Positions 1 through 7,673 of a stretch of 32,915 bases of DNA are shown here, in pieces; positions within the stretch are counted from its first letter, which is position 1; the number at the start of each line of letters is the position of its first letter. The notes beneath the pieces are model-generated. The model was given only the letters and a program-made list of their open reading frames with translations. It searched no databases and was not told the DNA's origin. The stretch is from Candidatus Frankia alpina (lineage in GTDB: Bacteria; Actinomycetota; Actinomycetes; Frankiales; Frankiaceae), in contig NZ_CADCWT010000025.1 in NCBI RefSeq assembly GCF_902806485.1, positions 1 to 32,915 of the forward strand. The letters run 5' to 3'. The translations under genes and the position numbers were made by a program.

Positions 1-22
1 AAACGTTACCGGGAAAGGCTCA
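1..22. repeat. Left copy of a 22-bp inverted terminal repeat
   Basis: The first 22 bases, beginning AAACGTTACCGGGAAAGG, are the exact reverse complement of 32859-32880 at the other end of the window. Beyond the perfect block the match continues weakly toward the interior (about 7 of the next 10 bases). The stop codon of the ATPase gene lies inside this repeat. This fits the end of an insertion sequence that lies mostly outside the window. It could also be one end of a larger element that contains the window. Confidence 0.8.
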
Positions 23-533
23 GCGTGCGCTGGCATTCGCGGGCCAGCGCCCCGTCGTAGTCGAAGAACGCGACGACGAGGTCCTTGAGGTGGGGCGGCT
101 CCAGAGGCCGGTCTCCGACGACCGCGGTTGCCAGCTCCGCGGGCACAAGAAACTGTGCACACAGCGCCAACAGGAAGCGCCGAACCTGCGTCTCGCCGTC
201 GACTGTCCGGAACAGGTCGGTAAGCATCGCCGAGACGACGCTCTCGGCGAACGCGTCCCCGCTCACCGGGCCGATCAGAAAGAAGTAGCCGCCCCGCTTT
301 TCGACCTGCTGACGCACCCAGCCGAGCAGATGTGTTTTCCCCGTGCCGGCCTGACCCTGCACGACGATGCCCGGCGGCTTCCCGTCGCCGAGCCGCTCCA
401 AAGCCGCGAGAATGCGCCGACGCGGCTCGACGTGGACGCCGTCGACGTGCACCGGCGAGTCGCGCCATACGTCCTCGAGTCCGTGTACCCAGTCCAACTT
501 GATGGCGTCGAGCGCCTCCAGCTCGGCGCTCAT
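6..533 (-). pseudogene. P-loop (AAA-type) ATPase, C-terminally truncated
   Basis: A 175-residue product with a clear Walker A motif, GQAGTGKTH, at residues 60-68, followed by a hydrophobic strand (YFFLIGP). AAA/STAND-type ATPases of this kind normally run to several hundred residues or more, but this frame stops about 110 residues after the P-loop with no convincing Walker B or sensor motifs. The last few codons and the TAA stop lie inside the 22-bp repeat at the window edge, so the native C-terminus was probably removed by a mobile-element insertion. The ATG overlaps the stop of the upstream winged-helix gene (ATGA, 530-533), which implies translational coupling. It is the last gene of the four-gene TIR operon. 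The family and the truncation are inferred; the Walker A motif is seen directly. Confidence 0.7.
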
Positions 534-1324
534 ACCGACCCGATCAGCAGCAGATGGTTGTCGTGCTCACCGATGCGGACCGCCGCTGCGCGGTCGGCGG
601 CCGTCAGCGACTTCTGGTCCTCGTCCGGCACCACCCGCACATCGGGCTGTCGGGCCATCTGTCGCAGCACCCTGTCGACCTGTCTCCTGTCTACGCTTCC
701 GAGCAGCGGTCGGACGTCGGCCAGCCGCACCCAGTCGCGAGCGTCGGTCGCCAGGCTGGCGTACGCCGCCCGGATCGCCGTCTCCAGGCTGGCAGGGTTC
801 TCGATCCGATCGGCCTCCGTCGACGCCGTTGGCTCCTTCGGCGCAGAGGCCGCCACCGGCTGACCGGTCCCGGCCAGATCCGTCTCGGGCGAACCAGCGC
901 AGCGCCTGTCGGGCAGCCCGGCGTACGCGCCGAGCACCTCGCCAATCGTTCGCTGCTCACGCTCAAGGAACCGAGCCACCCCCTCGGCGAACGCGAAGAA
1001 AACGCCGGCGGGCACGCTGAGCCTGGTGAACTCGGCACTTGGGGTCAGCTCCCGAGACGCCCTGTTCCAACCGGCGTCCGTCAGCTCGTGGAAGAGGACG
1101 TTGCCATGGCCGGGGATCTTTTCGCTGCCGACCAGGCCGAGATCGTTGAGGTGACGCCGGTCGTCGCCGACCAGGGTGAAGCCAAACCGGTTCCGCAGCT
1201 CGTTGTTGGAGATGGGTTGGTTCTGGGCAAGCAGAGCCAGCAGGATCGCTGCCTGCCGGATGGTGAGGGCCGTCGCGTCGTGGGTGGCCGAGCCACCGCG
1301 AAACGCCGAGCTGACGCGGGTCAT
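530..1324 (-). CDS. Winged-helix-like hypothetical protein
   Basis: A 264-residue protein I do not recognise as a named family. Residues about 20-95 read like a winged helix: an isoleucine/leucine-rich helix (IRQAAILLALLAQ), a second helix (SNNELRNRFGF), a recognition-like helix and a wing ending ELTDAGWNRA. A hydrophobic segment (VPAGVFFAFAEGVARFLERE) and a variable Ala/Pro/Glu linker follow. The C-terminal 80 residues (RAAYASLATDARDWVRLADVRPLL and onward) look like a second small helical or winged domain. It overlaps the nuclease gene upstream (1321-1324) and the ATPase downstream (530-533) by four bases each, so it is part of one transcript. It may be the adaptor or DNA/effector-binding part of the putative defence cassette; that role is inference. 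Confidence 0.6.
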   Translation of the reverse strand: MTRVSSAFRGGSATHDATALTIRQAAILLALLAQNQPISNNELRNRFGFTLVGDDRRHLNDLGLVGSEKIPGHGNVLFHELTDAGWNRASRELTPSAEFTRLSVPAGVFFAFAEGVARFLEREQRTIGEVLGAYAGLPDRRCAGSPETDLAGTGQPVAASAPKEPTASTEADRIENPASLETAIRAAYASLATDARDWVRLADVRPLLGSVDRRQVDRVLRQMARQPDVRVVPDEDQKSLTAADRAAAVRIGEHDNHLLLIGSV

Positions 1325-2523
1325 GGGTTGGTTGCCTCTTCCGATGGTGTCCGGCGTGCCGTTATGCAGCGCTCGATCTGGTTGATGACGAGGTCCAGGT
1401 CGCCGAGAACCGCGTCGTTGGTGAACCGCAGGACGGTGAACCTCTCGAGGCCGAGTTCGTTGTCCCGCCAGCGGTCGCGTTCGTAGTGCGCCATTGCGCG
1501 GTGCTCAGGGCCGTCCACCTCGACGACGACCCGCTCGGCGAACCACGCCAGGTCGACGTAGATCAGCGCTGTGAGCGGTCCCGACCGGTGCGGCTGGTTC
1601 CAGGCCCTGCCACGCGCCCAGGCATGTCGGCTCAGCGCACGTTCGAGCCACTGCTCCGCTCTGCTCGCCGGATGTGGCCGTCCCCGCATCGCCGGTGTCG
1701 TCGCAGCCGGAGCCGTCGGTGTCGTCACCGCGGGCGGCACGCTGGTCAGCAGCGCCTCCTCGGCCGGCGTCTCCGGCGCGGCCGGCGACGTCGGCCGCGC
1801 CGGAATGGATGTGACCGGCGCAGCGAATGTGCCCGGCAAAGCGCGTGGGGATCGCGCAGTGGTCGTAGGTGGTGGGACCGGTGCTGCCGTCGAGCCGGGC
1901 GGGACGGCACGGGTGGACCGGTCGTTCGCGGGACTTAACGGGCAGGGCAAAGCCTGGATCCGGTCAGCGTGTGGAGCGTTCGGCTGCCCGGTCAGCCAGA
2001 CACCGGCACGGCCCTGGTACGCGAACCACTCCAGTGCGTCCAGCAGCGCTCGCTGCTCGGCGGGATGCGATTCCTGCGCGGCCGGATCGACGACCAGCGC
2101 CAGGTGCGCTCGGCCAAACCCCGAGGCGATCGTCTGGGTGACCCCCACCGCCCGTATGTCCGGCGGAAAGCGGCTGGTTCGTGGCTGCGGTCCGCCACGC
2201 AGCGCGCGCTCGGCGAGGTCAGCCAGGTATCGCGACGAGATCCCCAACGTGTCGGCGATTCCCGAGGCGAGTTTCCGTACCGTCGCCGGTGCGGCTCCTC
2301 CGGCGGACTCGATCACCTCGCTCTCGGGCAGCCAAGCTGGCAGCATGGCCATTGCCAACGCCTCCAGCTCGTCAAGCAGCGCTTGCTGATGGGCGGGCAT
2401 GGAGGCGTGCACGGGTGGGCGGTAGGCGACGGCGGCGGGCGCGTCGTCCGGCAGCGGGTCGAGTGCGCGACGCACAGCGGCGTCCGTCGTTCCCTTGAGC
2501 CAGGTCAACCGCGCGGTCGGCAA
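1321..2523 (-). CDS. DUF559 / Vsr-like nuclease-fold protein
   Basis: A 400-residue protein. The last 120 residues match the DUF559 type of PD-(D/E)XK endonuclease fold: an acidic strand (IYVDLAWF), the hallmark VVVEVDGPEH, then ERDRWRDNEL and the hydrophobic VLRFTNDAVLG with a closing helix (LVINQIERCI). The N-terminal 220 residues form a separate folded region (VRKLASGIADTLGISSRYLADLAERALRGG, HLALVVDPAAQ, LLDALEWFAYQGRAGVWLTG) that I cannot name. A Pro/Ala/Thr-rich linker of about 70 residues joins the two parts. The chosen start is a TTG six bases after the TIR gene's stop, with no good Shine-Dalgarno sequence, so coupling to the upstream gene is likely. The 3' end overlaps the next gene by four bases. 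Nuclease activity is inferred from the fold. Confidence 0.65.
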   Translation of the reverse strand: MPTARLTWLKGTTDAAVRRALDPLPDDAPAAVAYRPPVHASMPAHQQALLDELEALAMAMLPAWLPESEVIESAGGAAPATVRKLASGIADTLGISSRYLADLAERALRGGPQPRTSRFPPDIRAVGVTQTIASGFGRAHLALVVDPAAQESHPAEQRALLDALEWFAYQGRAGVWLTGQPNAPHADRIQALPCPLSPANDRSTRAVPPGSTAAPVPPPTTTARSPRALPGTFAAPVTSIPARPTSPAAPETPAEEALLTSVPPAVTTPTAPAATTPAMRGRPHPASRAEQWLERALSRHAWARGRAWNQPHRSGPLTALIYVDLAWFAERVVVEVDGPEHRAMAHYERDRWRDNELGLERFTVLRFTNDAVLGDLDLVINQIERCITARRTPSEEATNP

Positions 2524-2529
2524 CGCGGC

Positions 2530-3435
2530 TCAGGACGCACCAGGCACCGCGACTGCGGCGACCGATCGCGACGGCGGCGCTACCGCACGGCCGTCGGCGG
2601 GCGAAGCCGGAGCACTCGCCTCACCAGTGGGTGACGGCGGTGGCAATGATGGTGCTGGCGGCGGGATATGGGGGTCTCCGGCCGGCCCGCTGGAATGCGG
2701 CGTGGTCAGCAGGGCCCGCGAGGTGCGCGCGCCGCCGCAGGACTGGTTGGCCGGACGCCCTGCCTCACAGGTCTCGGATGTTCCCCGCCGGGCGAGCGCG
2801 GCGCCGGGACCGGCTGGGCGGACTGTGGGAGAGGCAGAAGCGCCGGCCTGCCCCCCGGCGGAGCCCGGAGCTGGCCTGTCGGTCTTGCCCGGGACGCCAG
2901 CCGGGCTGGGAGTGCTGGCCTGGCTGGGGGCGCCAGCCGGCCTCGGGGTGCTGGCGGGGAAGGCCGGCGCCGGCCGCATCGCGGACGCGGCCGGCGTCCG
3001 ACGAGGGAATGCTGGTTCGGCGGTAGGCTTGGCGCGGCCGTCCAAGGCATGGCGAACGAGCTGAAGCAAGGTGTCGCGGGCGGACTCGGGGGAGCCGTCG
3101 AACAGGTCGATCGGCGCCAGGCGAGCCAGCAGGCCCGGCGCCGCGCACTCCTCGACGCGGATAGGCAGCAGGCGCCGGTCGGATCCGGACGGGTTCGCCG
3201 CGATGGCTGCCTGCCATTCGGGCACGTCGTCAAGGGAACGCAGGTAGGCCGCCGAGAGCACCAGAATCGTGCGTTTCGAGCCCACAATGCCCGCCTGGAT
3301 ATGCGAACTCCAGTTCGATCTCGGCACAAAATTCCACGCCTTGATCAAGACCCGATAATTCGCGGACTCCAGCTGCCAGGCAAGCCACTCGGCCCAGGCA
3401 AGGTCCGACGCGGAATAGGAAAGGAAAAATCCCAC
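2530..3435 (-). CDS. TIR-domain protein, first gene of putative defence operon
   Basis: A bacterial TIR domain covers about residues 1-135 from the chosen start: VGFFLSYSASDLAWAEWLAWQLE (strand A and helix A), a central WNFVPRSNW box, TILVLSAAYLRS, then VPEWQAAIA with the conserved acidic-Trp pair, RRLLPIRVEE and a terminal ALDG helix. TIR domains of this class are usually NAD-degrading effectors or adaptors. The rest (about 160 residues) is a low-complexity Pro/Ala/Gly tail with no recognisable sensor domain. The frame is open upstream to an ATG at 3615, adding 60 low-complexity residues. I chose the GTG at 3435 because the domain starts there and a rare AT-rich promoter-like patch lies at 3501-3512; its ribosome site is weak, so the start is uncertain. 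The gene is followed at six bases by the nuclease-fold gene. Confidence 0.65.
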   Translation of the reverse strand: MGFFLSYSASDLAWAEWLAWQLESANYRVLIKAWNFVPRSNWSSHIQAGIVGSKRTILVLSAAYLRSLDDVPEWQAAIAANPSGSDRRLLPIRVEECAAPGLLARLAPIDLFDGSPESARDTLLQLVRHALDGRAKPTAEPAFPRRTPAASAMRPAPAFPASTPRPAGAPSQASTPSPAGVPGKTDRPAPGSAGGQAGASASPTVRPAGPGAALARRGTSETCEAGRPANQSCGGARTSRALLTTPHSSGPAGDPHIPPPAPSLPPPSPTGEASAPASPADGRAVAPPSRSVAAVAVPGAS

Positions 3436-3500
3436 CGACCCTCTGGCGACACAAGGTTCACCCCCGTCCGGGCCCGCCCCCGTCTGCCGGCCCGCGTCGC

Positions 3501-3512
3501 AATTATTACATT
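3501..3512 (-). promoter_or_regulatory. AT-rich -10-like patch upstream of the TIR gene
   Basis: On the minus strand the sequence reads AATGTAATAATTGC, an isolated AT-rich block in a GC-rich surround, about 65 bases before the GTG chosen for the TIR gene. It resembles a -10 element. No convincing -35 hexamer is visible at the right distance, so this remains a weak call. Confidence 0.3.
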
Positions 3513-3615
3513 GGCGGCAGGGGCGCCGCTCTGGTGGTGCGCTGTGTGCGCCCGGTGCGAGGTGTGGACGGGATCGGTGGAACTCCGACGGGCGAGCGAA
3601 GCGGGCACACGCCAT

Positions 3616-4729
3616 CTGGAAGACACCGGGTCAATGCAGCTGACGGCCTCTCCGGCTATAGAGGCTCCGCCGGGTAGCGCGGACCCGCGTTCACCGCCGG
3701 ACGATAGCGCACGCTCGGGGCTCACCGGACATCGTTCCTGGTTAGGCGCCGAATGGAGAACGGAGGGATGAGGATCTCACTTCGGAGCAGCGGTCCGCCA
3801 CGCCCGGTGCAAGTAAATCGCGCGAACCGCGGCCACGAGGTGGTTCGTCCGTTGATCGACATCCGACCCGTGGATCGCCGACCTTACCGTCGCGCGGAGA
3901 TGTGACGAATCCTGCTCACACGCTCACGGACTGTCGATTGTGTCCTATGTGTCGGCCACTGTCCGGGCAACGTCGACCAAGGTGATCATCGATGCCGATG
4001 CCCATCGTCAGGCGAGGTGGTGGCAGCTCGAGGACGATCAGTCGGAACACCATGTGCGGCTGATCGTGCTCGACCGTGGTCTCATCGAGTGGTTCTCGCG
4101 GTTCGACTGACGCCGCCAGACGCGCAGCTGGACGACGTCGAGTCCATGATCCCGTTCCAACTAAAGCGCCTTGTAAGCAATCTTGAACTCTCGGCGTGCT
4201 CGTCGAGCGAAGCGATTCTTTCAGAAGCTTCGCCGCCGCACTGGGCGCCGACCTTGGGGATAGCACAGCGGATTTCACCCACGACAGACGACCGCTTTGA
4301 TGTTGGGACGCCCGGTGCGGGGCGGCTGGGTCATGTGTCTCGGAGCGCATGGTCGGGGTTCCCAGAGAGCGGCAGTGACCAGGACCTGAATCTGTGGTTC
4401 GCCTGACGCGCACTGCCGCTGTCGAGATGGCTGAGACCGGGTGGCGGTGAGCATTATGTATGTCGCGCGCCGACTACCGGCCGGCCGGTAGCAGCTCCTT
4501 AACCGTTTGACATGCGGTCCGAGGGCTGCATGTTTCGGTCTGGTCCTGTTCGAGTGACGGTACGTCGAGGGCGAGCGCCAGCAGCTGGGGCGAGAGCTCG
4601 AATTAGGCGTCGATCGAATCGAGAATCCGCTCGTGCATCAGGACTGCCAAAACGGTTCCTCCTCGATGTCGACGACAAGGCGACGGTTTCTTCGGACTAC
4701 AGCCGGTCACAGGTAACGACCTGGGCACC
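3616..4729. other. Long stretch without a convincing gene
   Basis: About 1.1 kb between the TIR operon and the toxin debris. No open frame here resembles a known family on either strand. It holds a short inverted repeat (GCCTCT at 3646-3651 against AGAGGC at 3660-3665), a 45-codon plus frame at 3768-3905 with a purine stretch immediately before its ATG, and the 56-codon plus frame listed separately. Codon-position GC bias is weak compared with the flanking genes, which suggests degraded or non-coding DNA. Confidence 0.4.
3940..4110 (+). CDS. Possible small hypothetical protein (56 aa)
   Basis: A GTG-started frame, reading MSYVSATVRATSTKVIIDAD and ending LIVLDRGLIEWFSRFD. The central part (residues 15-56) has a plausible alternation of hydrophobic strands and acidic or aromatic residues, unlike shadow frames in this window. 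The ribosome-binding site is weak and I do not recognise the family. It may be the 3' end of a decayed gene. Confidence 0.22.
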   Translation: MSYVSATVRATSTKVIIDADAHRQARWWQLEDDQSEHHVRLIVLDRGLIEWFSRFD

Positions 4730-4930
4730 GCCGTATCCTGGTCCTGGTTCACGGCCAGCCGGAAACACCCGCGAGGTACACAACCCATCCGGTCCCTCGA
4801 CGACCTGGCCGCCGACACCTTCGACTCTGACGAGGAGCTCGACGAGTTCCTCGCGTTCACCTACGCCGAGCGTCGTCGCGACGCGCCGCCGTGCAGCCCG
4901 TCGTCCTGGACACCGACGTGGCCTCCCTGA
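4730..4930 (+). pseudogene. Antitoxin-like remnant upstream of a PIN toxin
   Basis: An open frame without a usable ATG, GTG or TTG start. Its C-terminal part reads IRSLDDLAADTFDSDEELDE followed by FLAFTYAERRRDA. That acidic, short C-terminus ending in an arginine cluster resembles the toxin-binding tail of small type II antitoxins that precede PIN toxins. The frame runs on past the toxin's GTG at 4891 and stops at 4928-4930. The N-terminal DNA-binding part is missing or unrecognisable, so it is probably a broken antitoxin. Confidence 0.35.
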
Positions 4931-5190
4931 GCCACAAGAGCAGGCTCAGCGGACCCGTGGCGACCCGTCTGATCGGCCGCCGGCCGCTGATCACGTTCGT
5001 GACCTTCGGTGAGCTCACCACGTGGACCGACCTGCGAGACCGGGGCAGCCGCCGACGTCAGGAACTCGCCGACTGGCTCTCCGCAATCCCCGTGCTCCCC
5101 GGCGACGAAGCAGTCGCCACCCTGGACCTGAAGGGCAACCTGTTCGCCGCCGCCTGGACAGGGACGAAGGGGACCCGTCTCATCTCATCT
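4891..5190 (+). pseudogene. PIN-domain (VapC-like) toxin, broken
   Basis: The GTG-started frame begins MQPVVLDTDVASLSHKSRLS with the first PIN acid (D7 or D9), continues with PLITFVTFGELTTWTDLRD (second acid in GELT), then RRRQELADWLSAIPVLPGDE. In the usual family a segment carrying the last two catalytic acids (around NDTWIAA and the final LATLN strand) follows. Here it is missing: the frame jumps to ATLDLKGNLF and then runs through unrelated debris to 5904. The active site is therefore incomplete. The most likely explanation is an internal deletion followed by fusion to transposon debris. Reading the 3' limit of toxin homology at about 5190 is a judgement. Confidence 0.55.
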
Positions 5191-5194
5191 TGGC

Positions 5195-5365
5195 AGGTAG
5201 GGGGCCGAGCCTCGGGCGCGACGCAGCGAGCCGCGCGGTGTCCTCGGGAACCGCGAGCCGCGCGGCGACAGGCCGGTGACCCAGCCCGGACGCCGCAGCG
5301 AGCAGCGCCTGGCCGGCGACGCTGTAACCGCGGTGCGCCAGCAGGCCGGCGTCGAGCACGACGTG
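5195..5365 (-). pseudogene. Fragment of a helix-turn-helix protein
   Basis: On the minus strand the frame reads LLAHRGYSVAGQALLAAASG followed by LGHRPVAARLAVPEDTARLA. This has the layout of an HTH module of the kind found beside actinobacterial transposases (helix, GLGHR turn, VAARL, PEDT recognition helix). Both ends are missing and the fragment lies between the toxin remnant and the IS6 remnant on the opposite strand. Family assignment is tentative. Confidence 0.35.
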
Positions 5366-5382
5366 CGTGGCGCGGCGGCCGG

Positions 5383-5681
5383 CTGGTCGAGGTCACCACC
5401 GACAAGGCACCCGTCTATCCGCGGGTCCTCGACGCGCTACGCCCCGTGGTCTGCCACGTCGGCGCGCGGTGGGAGAACAACCGGATCGAGGCCAACCGCG
5501 GCCGGCTGAAAGCACGAATGCGGCCGATGCGTGGGCTGAAACGCCTGCGCTCCGCCCAGACGATCAGCACCAACACGCGCTCGTCCGGAACATCCCCCGC
5601 GGCCACTACGAACTCGGAACCGACACCGCCCCACGGCCGCGGTTATCAGCGGCGTTCACCGAACTCGCCCAAGCAGTCTGA
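5383..5681 (+). mobile_element. 3' end of an IS6-family transposase gene, frameshifted
   Basis: The start reads LVEVTTDKAPVYPRVLDALR and continues with NNRIEANRGRLKARMRPMRG, the characteristic C-terminal catalytic region of IS6/IS26-type DDE transposases with the last catalytic glutamate (NNRIE). About 5545 the reading shifts to another frame, where the usual end is seen: LVRNIPRGHYELGTDTAPRP, then LSAAFTELAQAV and a stop at 5679-5681. The N-terminal two-thirds, including both catalytic aspartates, is absent, so the copy is dead. No terminal inverted repeat could be identified. Confidence 0.7.
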
Positions 5682-5820
5682 TCAACGCGGCCTCCCGGGC
5701 CTCGGTGTGCCGCGCCGACCGCAGACGCGACAGCGCTGGCGGAGGCTCGTCTGGTGTGACCCAACGACCCCGGCCTCCACCAAACCCGGGGCAGCTCAGT
5801 CCTGTGAACCGATCGCCTGT

Positions 5821-6256
5821 TCAGTCGAGGCAGAACTCGTTGCCCTCGAGGTCGGCCATCACGATGTGTCCGGCGTGCGGTGGAGTGGGCTCGTGGCGGT
5901 GTAGTCGGGTGGCGCCGTGGCCGACGGAGCCGCTCGGCCTCCTGCTCCAGCGCCGCCATCCGAGCCTCGCCCTCGAGCCCGGGCGCGGCTCGTACGTCGA
6001 GGTGAACGCGGTTCTTGGCCCGTTTGCCCTCCGGGACCCGTTGGAAGAACAGCCGTGGACCGGAGCCGGTGGGGTCGACCACCGCCGCGGCATCGTCGTG
6101 GCGCTCGGGTGGAACGTCCATCGCCGCCAGGGCCTGCTCCCAGGACGCGAAACCGGCGGGCGGTTCCTGCGGACGGTAGCCGAGGACCTCGACCCAGAAG
6201 GCCGCGAGCCCCGCCGGGTCTGCGCAGTCAAAGGTGATCTGGATGTCGCGGGTCAT
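5821..6256 (-). pseudogene. VOC-family (glyoxalase-like) protein, frameshifted
   Basis: From the ATG at 6256 the frame reads MTRDIQITFDCADPAGLAAF, then WVEVLGYRP, PRLFFQRVPEGK and NRVHLDV, a standard VOC/glyoxalase-like fold. Near 5920 the frame is lost, and the next frame carries the expected end: GATRLHRHEPTPPH, HIVMADLEGNEFCLD, stop. A single extra base (or two missing) around 5920 accounts for this. Corrected length is about 144 residues, normal for the family. Members bind a metal and act on small electrophiles or give antibiotic resistance; the substrate cannot be told. A sequencing error is as possible as a real mutation. Confidence 0.65.
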
Positions 6257-6551
6257 GCGTCCCCCGTCAGTGACAGCGGCCCGAGCAACTATGTGGGCGA
6301 TGGGCCGTCTGGCCGTTTCGGTACTCGCACCCACCATGGCGACCAAGGTAGACATTCCCTCCGACAACTCCGCGGCGGCGGTGTTGGATTCCAACGGCAT
6401 TCCCGAGCAGGTCCTGACCAGCCGGCCGGCCCTGGCCTACCTGGCTGGCCACCGCACCCGGCCGCCTGAGGTCGAGGATCAAGGAGCTCACACGAACCAC
6501 GCCTTGATCACAATCGCATACGCGCCCGCAAACGATCGGCTGCCCGCGCGT
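6257..6551. other. Intergenic gap without a supported gene
   Basis: About 295 bases between the VOC pseudogene and the reductase. A plus frame from the ATG at 6336 (MATKVDIPSDNSAAAVLDSN) runs through the reductase gene in antisense and has no family resemblance. It may hold a remnant, but nothing firm can be said. Confidence 0.3.
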
Positions 6552-7580
6552 TCAGCGCCCGGGGACGGCGCCGGTCGTGATGAGGGACTCGGCGGTTTCG
6601 ACGATGGTGGTCCGCACGTCGCGGGTGGTCCAGCCGAGTTCGGCGCGCGCACGGGCGGACGAGGTGCGGGCCGGCGTGTCGAGGAGTGGCAGCGCGAGTC
6701 GCATGATGGGGTTGATCCGCGCGCCGAGCCGGACCGCCCAGCTTGGGATCGGCCGGTCCGGGACCCGGCAGCCGCGGGGGTTGTATTCCTGGGCGAGGAT
6801 TCGGGCGATGTCGGCGAGCCAGACGGCCTCGGTCGACAGGATGTACCGGCGGCCCGCGGCGGCCGGTACCTGCAGCGCTAGTCGGTGTGCGGTGGCGACG
6901 TCGCGCGCGTCGACGGGGGCGAAGCCGAGTCGAGGCAGGGCCGGCAGCTGCCGGGTGAGCAGTTGTCGCACGACATCGACGGAGACGTTGGTCTCCGGGC
7001 TGTGGGTCGGACCCAGGACCAGACTCGGGTTGAGCGCGACGAGTTCGAGTCCGAGTCGTTCGGCTTCGGCCCACGCGGCCCGTTCTGCGAGTGTCTTGCT
7101 CTTGGCGTACGGCTCGCAGCGTTCGACGACCGACCAGTCGTCTTCGGTGCGCTCCCGCCCGTCGGACAGGTCGTGCCCGCTGCGGACGGCATCGACCGAT
7201 GACGTCAGCGCGACCCGCCTCACCCCCGCGCGGCCCGCGGCTCGCAGCACGCGCAGGGTGCCGCCGACCGCAGGACGGATCAACTCCTCCTCGTCCTTGG
7301 GGCGGTACTTCGGGGCGGGCGAGGCGACGTGCTCGACGACCGTGACGCCATCGACGGCGGCGTCCCATCCGGCGTCGTCGAGCAGTGATGCCATGACGAG
7401 GTCGAGGCGCCCTCCGGTTCGTGCGGCGGCGGCGCGCAGGTGGTCGACGGGTGCGCGTGACAGGTCGCGGACCGTGCCACGGATGTCAAAGCCGTGGTCG
7501 AGCAGATCGATCGCACAGTGGCCGGCAAGGAAACCGGTCACGCCGGTGACGAGGGCGAGAGGTCGGGACATCGGCTGCAC
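6552..7580 (-). CDS. NAD(P)-dependent extended SDR reductase/epimerase
   Basis: A 342-residue extended short-chain dehydrogenase of the dihydroflavonol-4-reductase / NAD-dependent epimerase group. The Rossmann dinucleotide site is GVTGFLAG at residues 13-20, the catalytic serine region is ALTSSVDAV (about 124-132) and the YxxxK pair is Y158 and K162 (YAKSK). The substrate half (NPSLVLGP, PVDARDVA, GRRYILS) matches the group, which reduces carbonyls on small secondary metabolites with NADPH in the cytoplasm. The exact substrate is unknown. The start is either the GTG at 7580 or the ATG at 7571; neither has a strong ribosome site. It is divergent from a TetR regulator, and the operators between them suggest that regulator controls it. 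Confidence 0.85.
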   Translation of the reverse strand: MQPMSRPLALVTGVTGFLAGHCAIDLLDHGFDIRGTVRDLSRAPVDHLRAAAARTGGRLDLVMASLLDDAGWDAAVDGVTVVEHVASPAPKYRPKDEEELIRPAVGGTLRVLRAAGRAGVRRVALTSSVDAVRSGHDLSDGRERTEDDWSVVERCEPYAKSKTLAERAAWAEAERLGLELVALNPSLVLGPTHSPETNVSVDVVRQLLTRQLPALPRLGFAPVDARDVATAHRLALQVPAAAGRRYILSTEAVWLADIARILAQEYNPRGCRVPDRPIPSWAVRLGARINPIMRLALPLLDTPARTSSARARAELGWTTRDVRTTIVETAESLITTGAVPGR

Positions 7581-7598
7581 CGGTGGTGGGCCACGGCT

Positions 7599-7639
7599 AT
7601 CTAAACGGTGCTCAGATCGCAGTCTAAGCAGTGCTTAGA
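7599..7639. promoter_or_regulatory. Two palindromic operators between the reductase and tetR
   Basis: A perfect 17-bp palindrome TCTAAGCAGTGCTTAGA lies at 7623-7639. A second, imperfect copy TCTAAACGGTGCTCAGA lies at 7600-7616, with centres 23 bp apart (about two helix turns). The shared pattern is TCTAAnCnGTGCTnAGA. Position between the divergent reductase and tetR genes, symmetry and size all fit TetR-family operator sites, so autoregulation plus control of the reductase is the natural inference. Confidence 0.75.
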
Positions 7640-7643
7640 TGTC

Positions 7644-7669
7644 GGTCAAGGCGATAGGTCAAGGCGATA
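7644..7669 (+). repeat. 13-bp tandem duplication before tetR
   Basis: GGTCAAGGCGATA occurs twice head to tail (7644-7656 and 7657-7669), immediately after the operators and just before the tetR start. The second copy supplies the AAGGCG that serves as a likely ribosome-binding site. Confidence 0.85.
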
Positions 7670-7673
7670 GACT

